From an uncultured Clostridia bacterium (GTDB lineage Bacteria > Bacillota > Clostridia > Christensenellales > Borkfalkiaceae): a stretch of DNA of 48,861 nt. Where the stretch lies: the NCBI GenBank assembly GCA_944375795.1, contig CALWAU010000040.1, forward strand, positions 1 to 48,861, given 5' to 3'. The notes under the pieces were generated by a model that did not search any database, was not told where the DNA came from, and was given only the letters and a program-made list of their open reading frames with translations. Each line of letters starts with the position of its first letter. Within the stretch, counting starts at the first letter, position 1. Below, piece by piece: positions 35,924 through 44,617 of the stretch. A program made the position numbers and the translations under genes.

Positions 35924-38155
35924 TCAGAACCGCATGTCCTCCTTCAGTTCCTCTTCGGGCAGGAAAGGATACATATCTTCCAGCGTCGGGGACACGATAT
36001 GCCCGTCGGGATAGACCTTGGAGGAAAGCTTGGGGGCAAAAAACTGTGTTTTGTCGAGCACCACTTCGCAAATCGCGGGCCCCGTCTTTGCGAGCACTTC
36101 TTCGATAGTCGCAGACATGGTATCGACGTTATCGATGCGGAAAAACGGGATACCGTATGCGCCCGCAATTTTTTCCGCGGCGGGAAAGGAAATGCCGCTG
36201 TCCTTGTTCACGCCGCTGAACCGACCGTCGAAAAGGTTGGTCTGGGTCTGGCGCATCGAGTGGTAGCCGTCGTTGTTCAGCCAGAACAGCTTGATGTTCA
36301 GGCCGTGATGTACGACCGTCTGAAGCTCCTGTATGTTCATCTGAATGGAACCGTCGCCTTCCAGGCAGACGATATCTTTGTTTCCCGAGGCAAACGCCGC
36401 GCCGATCGCCGCGGGAAGCCCGTACCCCATCGTGGCGCTGCCCGAATTGGTGAACAGCCTCTGCCCCTTCCTGACGATCATCGCCTGGAAGGAGCAGACG
36501 CACGCGCTGCCGTTGCCCGTCACCGTAATCTGTTCCTCGGGGAGGTGTCTGCTCAGCTCGTACATGAACACGTACGGATTGACGGGAGATTTTTTCTCGT
36601 AATACCCGGGCAGCACCGCGGGATATTTCGCGTTCATCGCCCGGGAATGCGCCAGCCATTTTTCGTGTTGACCGCGCTCGTCGTACGGCAGTTCGAGCAG
36701 TGCCTTCAACACGTCCCGCACGTCCGCCCGGATTTTGAGGTCGACCGAAAGCGTCGGTTTATCCAGCTCTGCCTGGTCGATGTCCACGGCAGCCAAGTAT
36801 GCGTTCTTCGCGAAATTTTCGTAATTGTAGCTGATTTGGCGGATATTCATCCGGCAGCCGAGGCTCAGAAGCAGATCGCTGCTCTGCACCACGATGTTTC
36901 CACCGCGCGTCCCCACCGTGCCGGGGCGGCCGCAGTACCAGGGGTTGTCGTTGGGGACGAGGTCGTGCGCGTTCCATGCCGTGACGACGGGGATCTTCAG
37001 TTTGTCCGCAAGCCGCAGCAGTTCCTCCTGCATATCCACCATGCGGATCGCTTCCCCCGCGAGAATGACGGGGCGTTTCGCCGCGGCGATTTTCGCGAGA
37101 AGGCCGGAGAGCACCTCCCTGTCGGGCGGGGGCGGAAGCTGTGCCGCGTCCTCCCCCTCGTCGTAATCGGCCAGATCGGCGACGTTTATCTTCGCCGCCT
37201 GCACGTTGCCCGGGATATCCAGCCAGACGGGCCCGGGGCGGCCGTGCGTGGCGATGTACAGCGCCTTTTTCAGATAATAGCGGATCGTGAGCGGGTCGGT
37301 GACCATCGCGCAGTATTTGGTCATGCAGCGCACGCAGTCGAGGATATTGAATTCCTGATCCCCGAGCTGGCGCAGGGGAATATCGGGACAGCTGGCGACG
37401 GTCACGGAAAATTTGACCTGACCGCTGATGACGAACATGGGGACGGAATCCAGCCAGCTTCCCATCACGCCCGTGACGGCATTGGTGCCGCCCGGCCCCG
37501 TCGTGACGCAGACGGCGGGGAGCTTCCCCGTCGCGCGCACGTACCCCTCCGCCGCGAGCGCACACGCCTGCTCGTGATGATTGTAAATGACGGTAAGGCC
37601 CTCCTTGTGGCCGAAGGCGTCGTTCAGGTGAATGGCGCCGCCGCCCGGCACGCTGAACAGGTGCGATATGCCGTTTTCCGTGAGAAAATCCGCGATATAA
37701 TCCGCGACTCTGATTTCCATTTTTCCTTTATCCTCCGCAACCGATTGTTTTTTCTTTTGCCGAAACGAAAAATACGTATGCCCGAAATAGCTGACCAGGG
37801 TAGTGACGAGCGTGGAAAGAATCCCCGCGAGATACTTGTTCATGCCGCCGCGGTCGATGAGAAAATACTGCAGAAGCACGCTGAGGCCGTAGACGGCGGC
37901 ATAGACGAGGAGGAAGCGGACCGCTTCCCAAAAGGACTTTTTCTTCTGCGAATAGGTGAAATATTTATTCCAGAAATAGCTGTGTATCGTCCCGATGACG
38001 GTGCCGAGCGCGCTGGAAAGCGCGTAATGCGCGCCGAGAAAGCGAAAGAGCAAATCGAAACCCGTCCCGACGACCGTATTCAGACAGCCCACGAACAAAA
38101 AGCGGACCCGGCGGTCGTAATATAATTTTTTCACCAGCGAGAACAGCTTTCCCAT
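35924..38155 (-). CDS. GtrA-type flippase domain fused to a TPP-dependent (acetolactate synthase/YerE-like) enzyme
   Basis: The 743-residue protein joins two families. Residues 1-137 are a GtrA domain with four membrane helices (RRVRFLFVGCLNTVVGTGFD, then SYFWNKYFTYS), a lipid-linked sugar flippase. After a linker of about eight residues (VAEDKGK), residues 146-743 form a complete TPP enzyme. It has the catalytic Glu in NHHEQACALAAEGY (E195), a central domain, and the TPP module GDGSIQMNIQ with LNNDGY (fused positions about 600-631). YerE, a related enzyme, adds an acetyl unit from pyruvate to a CDP-keto-sugar. An internal ATG at 37720 has GGAGGATAAAGG just upstream, so the enzyme may also be made alone. 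Confidence 0.85.
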   Translation of the reverse strand: MGKLFSLVKKLYYDRRVRFLFVGCLNTVVGTGFDLLFRFLGAHYALSSALGTVIGTIHSYFWNKYFTYSQKKKSFWEAVRFLLVYAAVYGLSVLLQYFLIDRGGMNKYLAGILSTLVTTLVSYFGHTYFSFRQKKKQSVAEDKGKMEIRVADYIADFLTENGISHLFSVPGGGAIHLNDAFGHKEGLTVIYNHHEQACALAAEGYVRATGKLPAVCVTTGPGGTNAVTGVMGSWLDSVPMFVISGQVKFSVTVASCPDIPLRQLGDQEFNILDCVRCMTKYCAMVTDPLTIRYYLKKALYIATHGRPGPVWLDIPGNVQAAKINVADLADYDEGEDAAQLPPPPDREVLSGLLAKIAAAKRPVILAGEAIRMVDMQEELLRLADKLKIPVVTAWNAHDLVPNDNPWYCGRPGTVGTRGGNIVVQSSDLLLSLGCRMNIRQISYNYENFAKNAYLAAVDIDQAELDKPTLSVDLKIRADVRDVLKALLELPYDERGQHEKWLAHSRAMNAKYPAVLPGYYEKKSPVNPYVFMYELSRHLPEEQITVTGNGSACVCSFQAMIVRKGQRLFTNSGSATMGYGLPAAIGAAFASGNKDIVCLEGDGSIQMNIQELQTVVHHGLNIKLFWLNNDGYHSMRQTQTNLFDGRFSGVNKDSGISFPAAEKIAGAYGIPFFRIDNVDTMSATIEEVLAKTGPAICEVVLDKTQFFAPKLSSKVYPDGHIVSPTLEDMYPFLPEEELKEDMRF

Positions 38156-38314
38156 CTCCCTTCCTCTCCCGTAAAAATTTCCGGCGCGCGAAAGAATAAA
38201 GCGGACGTACAGATTATTGCACAAAGCCGCCCGGGATATTCCTTTCCGGCCGAAAAACGTCAAACAAAGGGGCAGACCGGACAATTTTTCCGCATCCGCC
38301 CCACTTAAATCTCT

Positions 38315-39379
38315 TTATCTTGCGAGAAACTCGGCAATCTGCCCTTCCATGCAGGCGCATACGTCCCCGCCCGACAGGCGGCATTTTTCCCATTCCACCG
38401 TCTTTTCCACCGCCGTGTCCAGGTGCCAGCGGGGCCGCCAGCCGAAAACCCGCTTGATTTTGGAACAATCGAGTTTGAGGAAACCCGCCTCGTGCGGGCC
38501 CCCGTCGTGCTTGTTCACCCAACGCGCCCCTTCGCCCCACGCCTTTACGAAAATATCCGCCAGCGCGCCCGTGCAATAGCAATCGTCCTCGTTGGGGCCG
38601 ACGTTGTAATATCCCGCGCGGGAAGGGTCCCCGTACTGCGCGGCGGCAATCAGCAGATAGGCATACAGCGGTTCGAGGACGTGCTGATAAGGGCGGACGG
38701 AATAGGGATTGCGCACGACGATGTCCTCCCCTGCCGCCGCGGCGCGCAGACAATCGGGCAAAATCCGATCGGCGGCGAAATCTCCGCCCCCGATCACGTT
38801 GCCCGCCCTCGCCGTGGACACCGCCACGCCCCGGTCGTTCAGGAAAGAATTGCGGTAGCTGTGCGTAACGAGCTCCGAACAGGACTTGCTGTTGGAATAG
38901 GGATCGTAGCCGTCCAGGGCGTCCGTTTCCCGGTACCCCCAATCCCATTCCCGATTTTCGTACACCTTGTCCGTCGTCACGTTGAGCACCGAACGCACCC
39001 CTTCCGACTGCCGCACGCATTCGAGGAGATTCACCGTCCCCATCACATTGGAAAGATAGGTTTCCCGCGGCGCGCGGTAGCCCTCGCGGACGATGGCCTG
39101 CGCGGCAAGATGAATGACGATTTCCGGTCGGAAATCGTCAAACACCTCCCGGAGGCGTTTGAAATCCGCAATGTCGCCAATCCGAGACTCGCAAAGCCCG
39201 TCCCCGCCGATACATTCGTACAAAGAGGGAGAAGATGCGGGCTCCAAAGCGTATCCGCACACTTTCGCGCCCATCCGGTGCAGCCAGAAAATCAGCCAAC
39301 TGCCCTTAAAACCCGTATGTCCGGTGACGAGCACCCTCTTTCCTTTATAAAACTCCGCAAGATTTACCAGACTTTCCAT
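38315..39379 (-). CDS. rfbG: CDP-glucose 4,6-dehydratase
   Basis: RfbG converts CDP-glucose to CDP-4-keto-6-deoxyglucose. The 354-residue extended SDR has VTGHTGFKGSWL (18-29), the TTDKVY segment (135-140) and the catalytic Y161/K165 pair (PYSNSK). GHTGFKGSWL is typical of CDP-glucose dehydratases as opposed to dTDP-glucose enzymes. The ATG lies within the end of rfbF (16-bp overlap), which shows translational coupling. A gap of 159 bp with no clear feature separates it from the GtrA/TPP fusion. No gene for the 3-dehydrase RfbH/AscC follows. Confidence 0.93.
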   Translation of the reverse strand: MESLVNLAEFYKGKRVLVTGHTGFKGSWLIFWLHRMGAKVCGYALEPASSPSLYECIGGDGLCESRIGDIADFKRLREVFDDFRPEIVIHLAAQAIVREGYRAPRETYLSNVMGTVNLLECVRQSEGVRSVLNVTTDKVYENREWDWGYRETDALDGYDPYSNSKSCSELVTHSYRNSFLNDRGVAVSTARAGNVIGGGDFAADRILPDCLRAAAAGEDIVVRNPYSVRPYQHVLEPLYAYLLIAAAQYGDPSRAGYYNVGPNEDDCYCTGALADIFVKAWGEGARWVNKHDGGPHEAGFLKLDCSKIKRVFGWRPRWHLDTAVEKTVEWEKCRLSGGDVCACMEGQIAEFLAR

Positions 39380-40134
39380 TGCGCCCTGCCCGTCCGCCAA
39401 AGTTCTTCGAGATAATCCTTGTCCCGCATCGTGTCCATGCAGCTCCAGAAGCCGTCGTGCCGATACGCCATCAGCTGCCCGTCCCTGGCGAGGGCTTCCA
39501 GGGGCTCCCGCTCGAACACGGTGCCGTCCCCTTCGATATAATCGAGCACGCCCGGTTCGCAGACCATGTACCCCGCATTGATGAGGGAACCGTCGTCCGC
39601 CGCCTTCTCGCGGAACCGCTTGATGAGCCCGCTCTTGTCCGGCTTGATGACGCCGAACCGGGAAGCGACGTTGACCGTCGTCATCGTCAGCAGTTTTCCG
39701 TGTTCCTTGTGGAAACGCACGATATCCGCGATATTCACGTCGCTCACGCCGTCGCCGTAGGTGAGGAGGAAAGTCTCGTTCCCGATGTATTCCTTCACCC
39801 GCTTGATGCGCCCGCCGGTCATGGTATTCAGCCCCGTTTCCGCCAAAGTCACCTTCCACGGCTCGGTATCGCTGCGGTGATAAGTATATTCGTCCGTCGC
39901 AAGGTCTATCGTCACGTCCGAACGATAGAGGTAATAATTCGCAAAAAAGTCCTTGATCATGCAGCCCTTGTAGCCGAGGCATATGACAAAATCGTTGAAC
40001 CCGAAATGCGAATATTCCTTCATAATGTGCCAGAGAATGGGCTTTTCGCCGATCTCTATCATCGGCTTGGGCCGCAGATGCGACTCCTCGCTGATGCGGG
40101 TGCCGAAGCCTCCCGCCAGAATAACCACTTTCAT
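39364..40134 (-). CDS. rfbF: Glucose-1-phosphate cytidylyltransferase
   Basis: RfbF makes CDP-glucose from CTP and glucose-1-phosphate. The 256-residue protein has the nucleotidyltransferase start LAGGFGTRI (6-14) with RPKPMIEIG (21-29). TYGDGVSDV holds the metal-binding Asp, and FGVIKPD and GYMVCEPGVLDYI follow. E-S-H-L-R-P-K-P-M is characteristic of the cytidylyl subfamily. AAAGGAG precedes the ATG. It follows the GT87-like gene by 13 bp and overlaps rfbG. Confidence 0.95.
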   Translation of the reverse strand: MKVVILAGGFGTRISEESHLRPKPMIEIGEKPILWHIMKEYSHFGFNDFVICLGYKGCMIKDFFANYYLYRSDVTIDLATDEYTYHRSDTEPWKVTLAETGLNTMTGGRIKRVKEYIGNETFLLTYGDGVSDVNIADIVRFHKEHGKLLTMTTVNVASRFGVIKPDKSGLIKRFREKAADDGSLINAGYMVCEPGVLDYIEGDGTVFEREPLEALARDGQLMAYRHDGFWSCMDTMRDKDYLEELWRTGRAQWKVW

Positions 40135-40147
40135 ATACTCTCTCCTT

Positions 40148-41473
40148 TCATGCGTTCTTATCTCTCATAAGTCTTTTCTCCCGTCCTTCCCTTTCGGAAA
40201 ACCGCAGGCAATAGCGCCCGAATTCGCCGTCCCGGAACGTCCGCACGATGGTCACGGCGCCGAGCGCGAACAAAACCGCAAAGCTCACCGCGAAAAGCCT
40301 GCAGGCGTAAATCGGATAAAAACCCAGCGCCGCAAAAACCGCTGTAAAGCACCTGTTTTCGCGCGCGCTCCTTCGCTCGTAGGTATTCAGATATTCCGCC
40401 GCGGGAAGAATCGCAAACACCGTGACGTAAAAATAGCTGACGGGCGGCACCAGCGTCACGGCGCAGAGCGCCAGAACGCTTCTCCGAAGCGGATCGTCCG
40501 TGACGATCGCCGCCGCGGCGGCAAAAAACAAAAACAGGACGCCGGCCGCGATGCACACCCCTTCCGCCCAGGCGGGCACCGTTCCGCCCCAAAGCGAAAA
40601 CACAAATCTGAAAAGCTTGTACAACTGAGAAGCAATCGCGATATTGCTTCTGTCCGCCAGGTGATTTTCCCCGCCGATAAAAACAAACAGGTTACCCAGG
40701 TATGCGCCGAATCCGCCCGAATAAAAGAGAACGGGCAGAAAGTACAACGCCAGGAAGTACAGCACCGACCGGGCGGCCGCCCCCCATCTCTTCTCGTGCA
40801 AAAGCACCGCGCCGAAAAAGAGCGGATACAGCTTGAACGCGCCTGCCGCCGCGAAACAAATCAGCCCCAGCTCCCGTTTCCAGGCCCGTTCGCTCCCGTT
40901 CAGCACGAGAAAGAGCAGGACGAGGACGAGCGCGATGAGAAGGGTGTTTCCCCGAATCAGCGTATACACCGCGCCCGCCGACGACGCAAAGCACGCCAAA
41001 AGCTTCCCCGCGTCGCTCTTTGCCGTCAGCCGGCGAAAGAGCAGGTACAGGACGGACCAGACGACCGCCTGATAGAGCGCGAACGCGACCCAAAAGCGCC
41101 AGGAGGAAGCCAGGATCTGCATATTCGGCCCCGCCCACGCCGCAGAATACTCCGCCGCGAGCAGATCCTTCTGGAAAATCAGCGCGAACGGAAGCATAAA
41201 AATCAGCGCGATCGCGGAATAGGAAGCCCCGCCCTCCAGGAGATAGGCGTCCCGGTGCACCGAATAGTAAGCCGCCTGCGTGAAATCGGAAAAGAGGCGC
41301 GGATACAAAAAACGCACCTCGTTGCCGACATGGGCATTGGCGACGAGAAAGAGCAGATAGCCGATGCACGCCCCTCCGAGCAGCGCCAAAAAAAGCAAAA
41401 AAATCCGGAGCATACGACGAAAAAACACGTCCCTGTTGCGCAAAATATCCTGTTTGAGGGGAAGCTCCGTCAT
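40148..41473 (-). CDS. GT87/DUF2029-like membrane glycosyltransferase, first gene of the glycan operon
   Basis: The 441-residue protein has about eleven hydrophobic helices. It resembles the protein at 30720-31982 in layout: an acidic/aromatic first loop (FSDFTQAAYYSV), a segment ending in RGNTLLIALVLVLLFL, and AAAGAFKLYPLFFGAVLLHE, which parallels FSFSVKLYPAVFGWFL there. GT87 enzymes transfer sugars from polyprenyl phosphate outside the membrane. ATG 41473 has CGGAGAG upstream; a longer in-frame start is less likely. Its promoter begins the seven-gene leftward operon. Confidence 0.8.
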   Translation of the reverse strand: MTELPLKQDILRNRDVFFRRMLRIFLLFLALLGGACIGYLLFLVANAHVGNEVRFLYPRLFSDFTQAAYYSVHRDAYLLEGGASYSAIALIFMLPFALIFQKDLLAAEYSAAWAGPNMQILASSWRFWVAFALYQAVVWSVLYLLFRRLTAKSDAGKLLACFASSAGAVYTLIRGNTLLIALVLVLLFLVLNGSERAWKRELGLICFAAAGAFKLYPLFFGAVLLHEKRWGAAARSVLYFLALYFLPVLFYSGGFGAYLGNLFVFIGGENHLADRSNIAIASQLYKLFRFVFSLWGGTVPAWAEGVCIAAGVLFLFFAAAAAIVTDDPLRRSVLALCAVTLVPPVSYFYVTVFAILPAAEYLNTYERRSARENRCFTAVFAALGFYPIYACRLFAVSFAVLFALGAVTIVRTFRDGEFGRYCLRFSEREGREKRLMRDKNA

Positions 41474-41536
41474 AAACTCTCCGTATCCGGCCAAGACGCC
41501 GACGGCGGCAATTGTATACAAAATGTAACAATAATT

Positions 41537-41566
41537 ATTATAGTACAATGCGCGCGCAAAAGGCAA
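41537..41566 (-). promoter_or_regulatory. Promoter of the leftward glycan operon
   Basis: TTGCCT (41566-41561), an 18-bp spacer and TATAAT (41542-41537) lie about 65 bp upstream of the GT87-like gene on the minus strand, in an AT-rich stretch. Confidence 0.65.
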
Positions 41567-41601
41567 GCGTTTGAGCCGTAAAAATGCAAATTTACCTGTT
41601 T

Positions 41602-43200
41602 TTACCGATTTTCGAGATAGTGGCTGGGGGTCACGAACTCCAGCGACAGCCTTTTCATGCTCTCCGAGAGGAATTTTCTCCCGTATTCGTTGAAAGCCTC
41701 CGCCCGCTCCTTGACGAAGCTGTATTCCATGCTCACGTCGAAATAATTGACCGTGTCGGGCGTATAGCCGTCGAAACCCGCGAGAAAGACTTTCCCTGGC
41801 GAAATCCTTTCAAACGCTTTCAGGAGCATCCGCAGGGAATTGTCGGGATACTCCGCCCCCTCGTCGATGAGGGCGCCGTAATTGAGCGTATAATCGAACC
41901 GCCCGCGGGTGCGGGTGACGTTGGAGGCGGCAATCAGGCGTATGCCCGCGTTTTCCCGCTCCGCCAGCCGCCCCGAAAGCTGCAGATATCGCTGGGAATT
42001 GCTGACGAAAATATAATCGGGCTTGCAATAGGAAGGCAGGCAGTTGATGGCAAACACCACCGGTTTCCGCTCCGCGAGAAATTTCTCTATCTGCCCGCGG
42101 CAGGTAAGCACCGAGCTTCCCGGCCCGAAAACGAAGATCTCCTTTCCGCGCAGGCGCGCGGCCAGCTCGGCCATGTCCCTTTCGTCGTTGCACTCCGTTT
42201 TCTGGTATTCGAGATACAGCCTTTCGATGCACTTCGGATCATACAAAAGCTTTTTTTCCTCGGGGATACGCGAGAGAAGCTCGTTCTGTTCGGTAACGGA
42301 CAGGGTGCGCTTGTTCATGAGGAAGGAGACGTAATTGGGATGCACCTTATTGGAGGCCGCCACATAGAAAAACAGGTTGTACCCCCACGGCCTCTTTTTG
42401 TAAAACTCCATCACCCCCGTCTGAATGGCTTCCAGCATCTGATTGATATCGTAATGCCCGCCCTCGTGCGCGTTCATGTACATGGCGAGCAGCTCGAGGG
42501 GCGCATTGCCCGCGCTCTTGCCCATGCCGTACAGGGTGCCGTCCACCACCAGGCGCCGCCGCCCCGAACTCAGAAAGGAAATGGCGTTGGCGTAGCCCAT
42601 CTGAAAATTGTTGTGCGCGTGGTAGCCCAGAGAAATGCCCTCGTCGAGGTGCCCGTCCATCACCGACATCACTTTCAGCAGATCCGTCTGATGCAAAAGC
42701 CCGTACGTATCCACCATGGACACGGCATACGGCTTCACCTCGTTGGCGTACCCGATAAAACGGAGGAGCTCCTCCTCCGTATAGCTCGTGATGGAAACCG
42801 CCTGCGCGAATACCTTATAGCCGAGCGCCTTGATTTCCGCGCAGTAGGAGAACGCCTCTTCCATGATATTTTTTTTGAAGATGACCCGTATCCCGTCCAG
42901 CCAGCTCTCCGCCGCGGGGCGGATATGTTCCGTCGAACAGGTGCCGTAATCGATCATCGCCACCGTCATGCTCTTTCCGCGGTCCAATCCCCCGTAGATT
43001 TTTTCCACGGCGTCCGTGTCCGGCATGATGCTGCGATCGGGGTCGAAGGGCCTGCGTTCGTCGAGAAATCCCACCTCGATGATGTCCGTGCCCGCGCTCA
43101 CCAGCCGCTCGAATATATTGACGATGGTATCCCGTCCGAATTTCCAGTCATTGACGTACCCGCCGTCCCGCAGCGTGCAGTCCAACAGCAATTTCTCCAT
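41602..43200 (-). CDS. DRE-TIM metallolyase-like aldolase with C-terminal Rossmann-like domain
   Basis: The 532-residue protein begins with an HMG-CoA lyase/4-hydroxy-2-oxovalerate aldolase barrel. LDCTLRDGGY (6-15) holds the metal and catalytic residues, EVGFLDERR follows, and GYHAHNNFQMGYANA carries the metal-binding HxH. Known relatives cleave or form C-C bonds next to pyruvate or acetyl-CoA. From about residue 345 a second domain (KEIFVFGPGSSVLT, then PDYIFVSNSQRYL) looks like a nucleotide-binding or DUF115-like fold. Its place beside CDP-sugar and TPP-enzyme genes suggests a role in making a carbon unit for an unusual sugar. ATG 43200 has GGAG upstream and a consensus promoter. Confidence 0.85.
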   Translation of the reverse strand: MEKLLLDCTLRDGGYVNDWKFGRDTIVNIFERLVSAGTDIIEVGFLDERRPFDPDRSIMPDTDAVEKIYGGLDRGKSMTVAMIDYGTCSTEHIRPAAESWLDGIRVIFKKNIMEEAFSYCAEIKALGYKVFAQAVSITSYTEEELLRFIGYANEVKPYAVSMVDTYGLLHQTDLLKVMSVMDGHLDEGISLGYHAHNNFQMGYANAISFLSSGRRRLVVDGTLYGMGKSAGNAPLELLAMYMNAHEGGHYDINQMLEAIQTGVMEFYKKRPWGYNLFFYVAASNKVHPNYVSFLMNKRTLSVTEQNELLSRIPEEKKLLYDPKCIERLYLEYQKTECNDERDMAELAARLRGKEIFVFGPGSSVLTCRGQIEKFLAERKPVVFAINCLPSYCKPDYIFVSNSQRYLQLSGRLAERENAGIRLIAASNVTRTRGRFDYTLNYGALIDEGAEYPDNSLRMLLKAFERISPGKVFLAGFDGYTPDTVNYFDVSMEYSFVKERAEAFNEYGRKFLSESMKRLSLEFVTPSHYLENR

Positions 43201-43273
43201 CGTATCGCTCCTCGCCTCGCCGCCCCGCCCGGCAAAAAGAGCAGCCGCCGGACAAAGCGGATCCTTGTCTTGT

Positions 43274-43302
43274 ATTATACAATCTTTGGCGGCACTTGTC
43301 AA
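43274..43302 (-). promoter_or_regulatory. Consensus SigA promoter of the aldolase gene
   Basis: TTGACA (43302-43297), 17 bp and TATAAT (43279-43274) lie about 75 bp upstream on the minus strand. Confidence 0.88.
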
Positions 43303-43354
43303 GATTTTCCCGCCGCTTTTCGCACCGCTGCGGGCGTTCTCCTCCAAAAAGTAG

Positions 43355-43392
43355 AAAAACGGAAAAAATCCGTCGCATCTTTTCCCGTTTTT
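43355..43392 (-). terminator. Possible terminator of the lepA-hemW operon
   Basis: An imperfect stem (AAAAACGG-AAAAAA at 43355-43368 against TTTTCCCGTTTTT at 43380-43392) lies 65 bp past the hemW stop, with T-rich sequence on the minus strand. The AT-rich stem makes it only a candidate. Confidence 0.35.
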
Positions 43393-43457
43393 CCACGTTT
43401 TTTCCCTTTTTTCTCCCGCTTTTCGCGCCCCGCACAAAAACGCCCTCTTTTGCGCCG

Positions 43458-44585
43458 TCAGTCGCGGGGGCGGGGCTCCTCCAAAAAGGGCATCAACACG
43501 GAATTTTGCACGTACAGATATTCGTCGCGGATGCGGAGCCTGTCTCCCTCCTCCTCGAGATACCGCCCGCTTTTTCCGAGCGCCTGCGGAAAATCGTCCT
43601 TCAGGGAAGAACCGAACTGTTTTTCGTATTCCGAAAGGGAGACCCCGTATTTCGTGCGCAGGGCGAGCATGATAAACTCGAACTTTGCGTCCGCCTCGGA
43701 CACCTCCTCGCAGTCCACCGCCGGATAGAAACCGGAAATCAGGCATTTCATGTACTCGTCGAGGTCGAAGGTGTTCGTGAACCGCTTCCCCCGCATGAAA
43801 GAGCTGGCGGAGACGCCGACGCCGATATATTCTCCGCGCCGCCAATAATTGAGATTGTGCCGGCTTTCGTATCCCGGCACCGCGAAATTGGAGATCTCAT
43901 ATCGCTCGAAGCCCTTTTCGGCCAGCAGCTTCCGCCCGAAGTCGTACAGCTCCGCCACCTCGTCGGAATCGGGCAGCTCCCCGTTGAGGTAATCGGTGTA
44001 GATCGGCGTGCCGTCCTCCACCGTCAGCGCGTACATGGATATGTGTTTCGACCCGCACGCCGCCGCGAGCCCGATCGTTTTCGCGACGTCCTCCTTCGTC
44101 TGGTTTTTCAGCCCGAGCATGACGTCCGTACTGAAATTTTCCCCGGCGAGCAGCTTGGTCGCGTACACGTAGTCGCGGGCGTTGTGAATGCGCCCCAAAT
44201 CCTCGAGCTGCGCATCCACCGCCGTCTGCAAACCTATCGAATAGCGGTTGATGCCCGCCTCCCGATAAATTTTTACCTTATTTTCCCCGATGGTGCCCGG
44301 GTTGAGTTCCAGCGTCACTTCGGCGCCCTCCGCGAGGCGGAAGCTCTCCCGGATTCGGTTCATCGCCCCCAGAATCAGCTTGGGCGGAATATACGACGGC
44401 GTACCGCCGCCGAAATACACGGTGTCGAAAGTGTAATCTTTCAGCTCCTCGCCCCGCATTTTAAGCTCCTTGTACAGGCAGGCCATGTACGCCTCCGCAT
44501 ACCCGATTTTGTCGGGATAAGAGACGAAATCGCAATAGCTGCACTTGTGCCTGCAAAAGGGAATATGCACATAAATACCCGGCAT
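43458..44585 (-). CDS. hemW: HemW-like radical SAM protein (putative heme chaperone)
   Basis: The 375-residue protein starts with YVHIPFCRHKCSYCDF, whose C11, C15 and C18 bind the [4Fe-4S] cluster of radical SAM enzymes. TVYFGGGTPSYI and LELNPGTI follow, typical of the HemN/HemW family. HemW members are heme-binding proteins rather than true coproporphyrinogen oxidases. HemW genes commonly follow lepA in Bacillota, and here two small genes lie between them. ATG 44585 has AAAGGAG upstream; a longer in-frame start at 44648 is unlikely. Confidence 0.92.
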   Translation of the reverse strand: MPGIYVHIPFCRHKCSYCDFVSYPDKIGYAEAYMACLYKELKMRGEELKDYTFDTVYFGGGTPSYIPPKLILGAMNRIRESFRLAEGAEVTLELNPGTIGENKVKIYREAGINRYSIGLQTAVDAQLEDLGRIHNARDYVYATKLLAGENFSTDVMLGLKNQTKEDVAKTIGLAAACGSKHISMYALTVEDGTPIYTDYLNGELPDSDEVAELYDFGRKLLAEKGFERYEISNFAVPGYESRHNLNYWRRGEYIGVGVSASSFMRGKRFTNTFDLDEYMKCLISGFYPAVDCEEVSEADAKFEFIMLALRTKYGVSLSEYEKQFGSSLKDDFPQALGKSGRYLEEEGDRLRIRDEYLYVQNSVLMPFLEEPRPRD

Positions 44586-44617
44586 CGTCCGTTCTCCTTT
44601 TCTCTCTTTCCCGCCGC

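Noticed and set aside
34967..38125. A 1052-codon open frame antisense to the TPP-fusion and SDR genes
   Set aside because: It runs through several genes on the other strand and has no recognisable domain.
38156..38314. A separate promoter or small gene between rfbG and the GtrA/TPP fusion
   Set aside because: Only weak -35/-10 look-alikes (for example TTGTGC with TTTATT) and no credible frame were found; the genes are probably co-transcribed.
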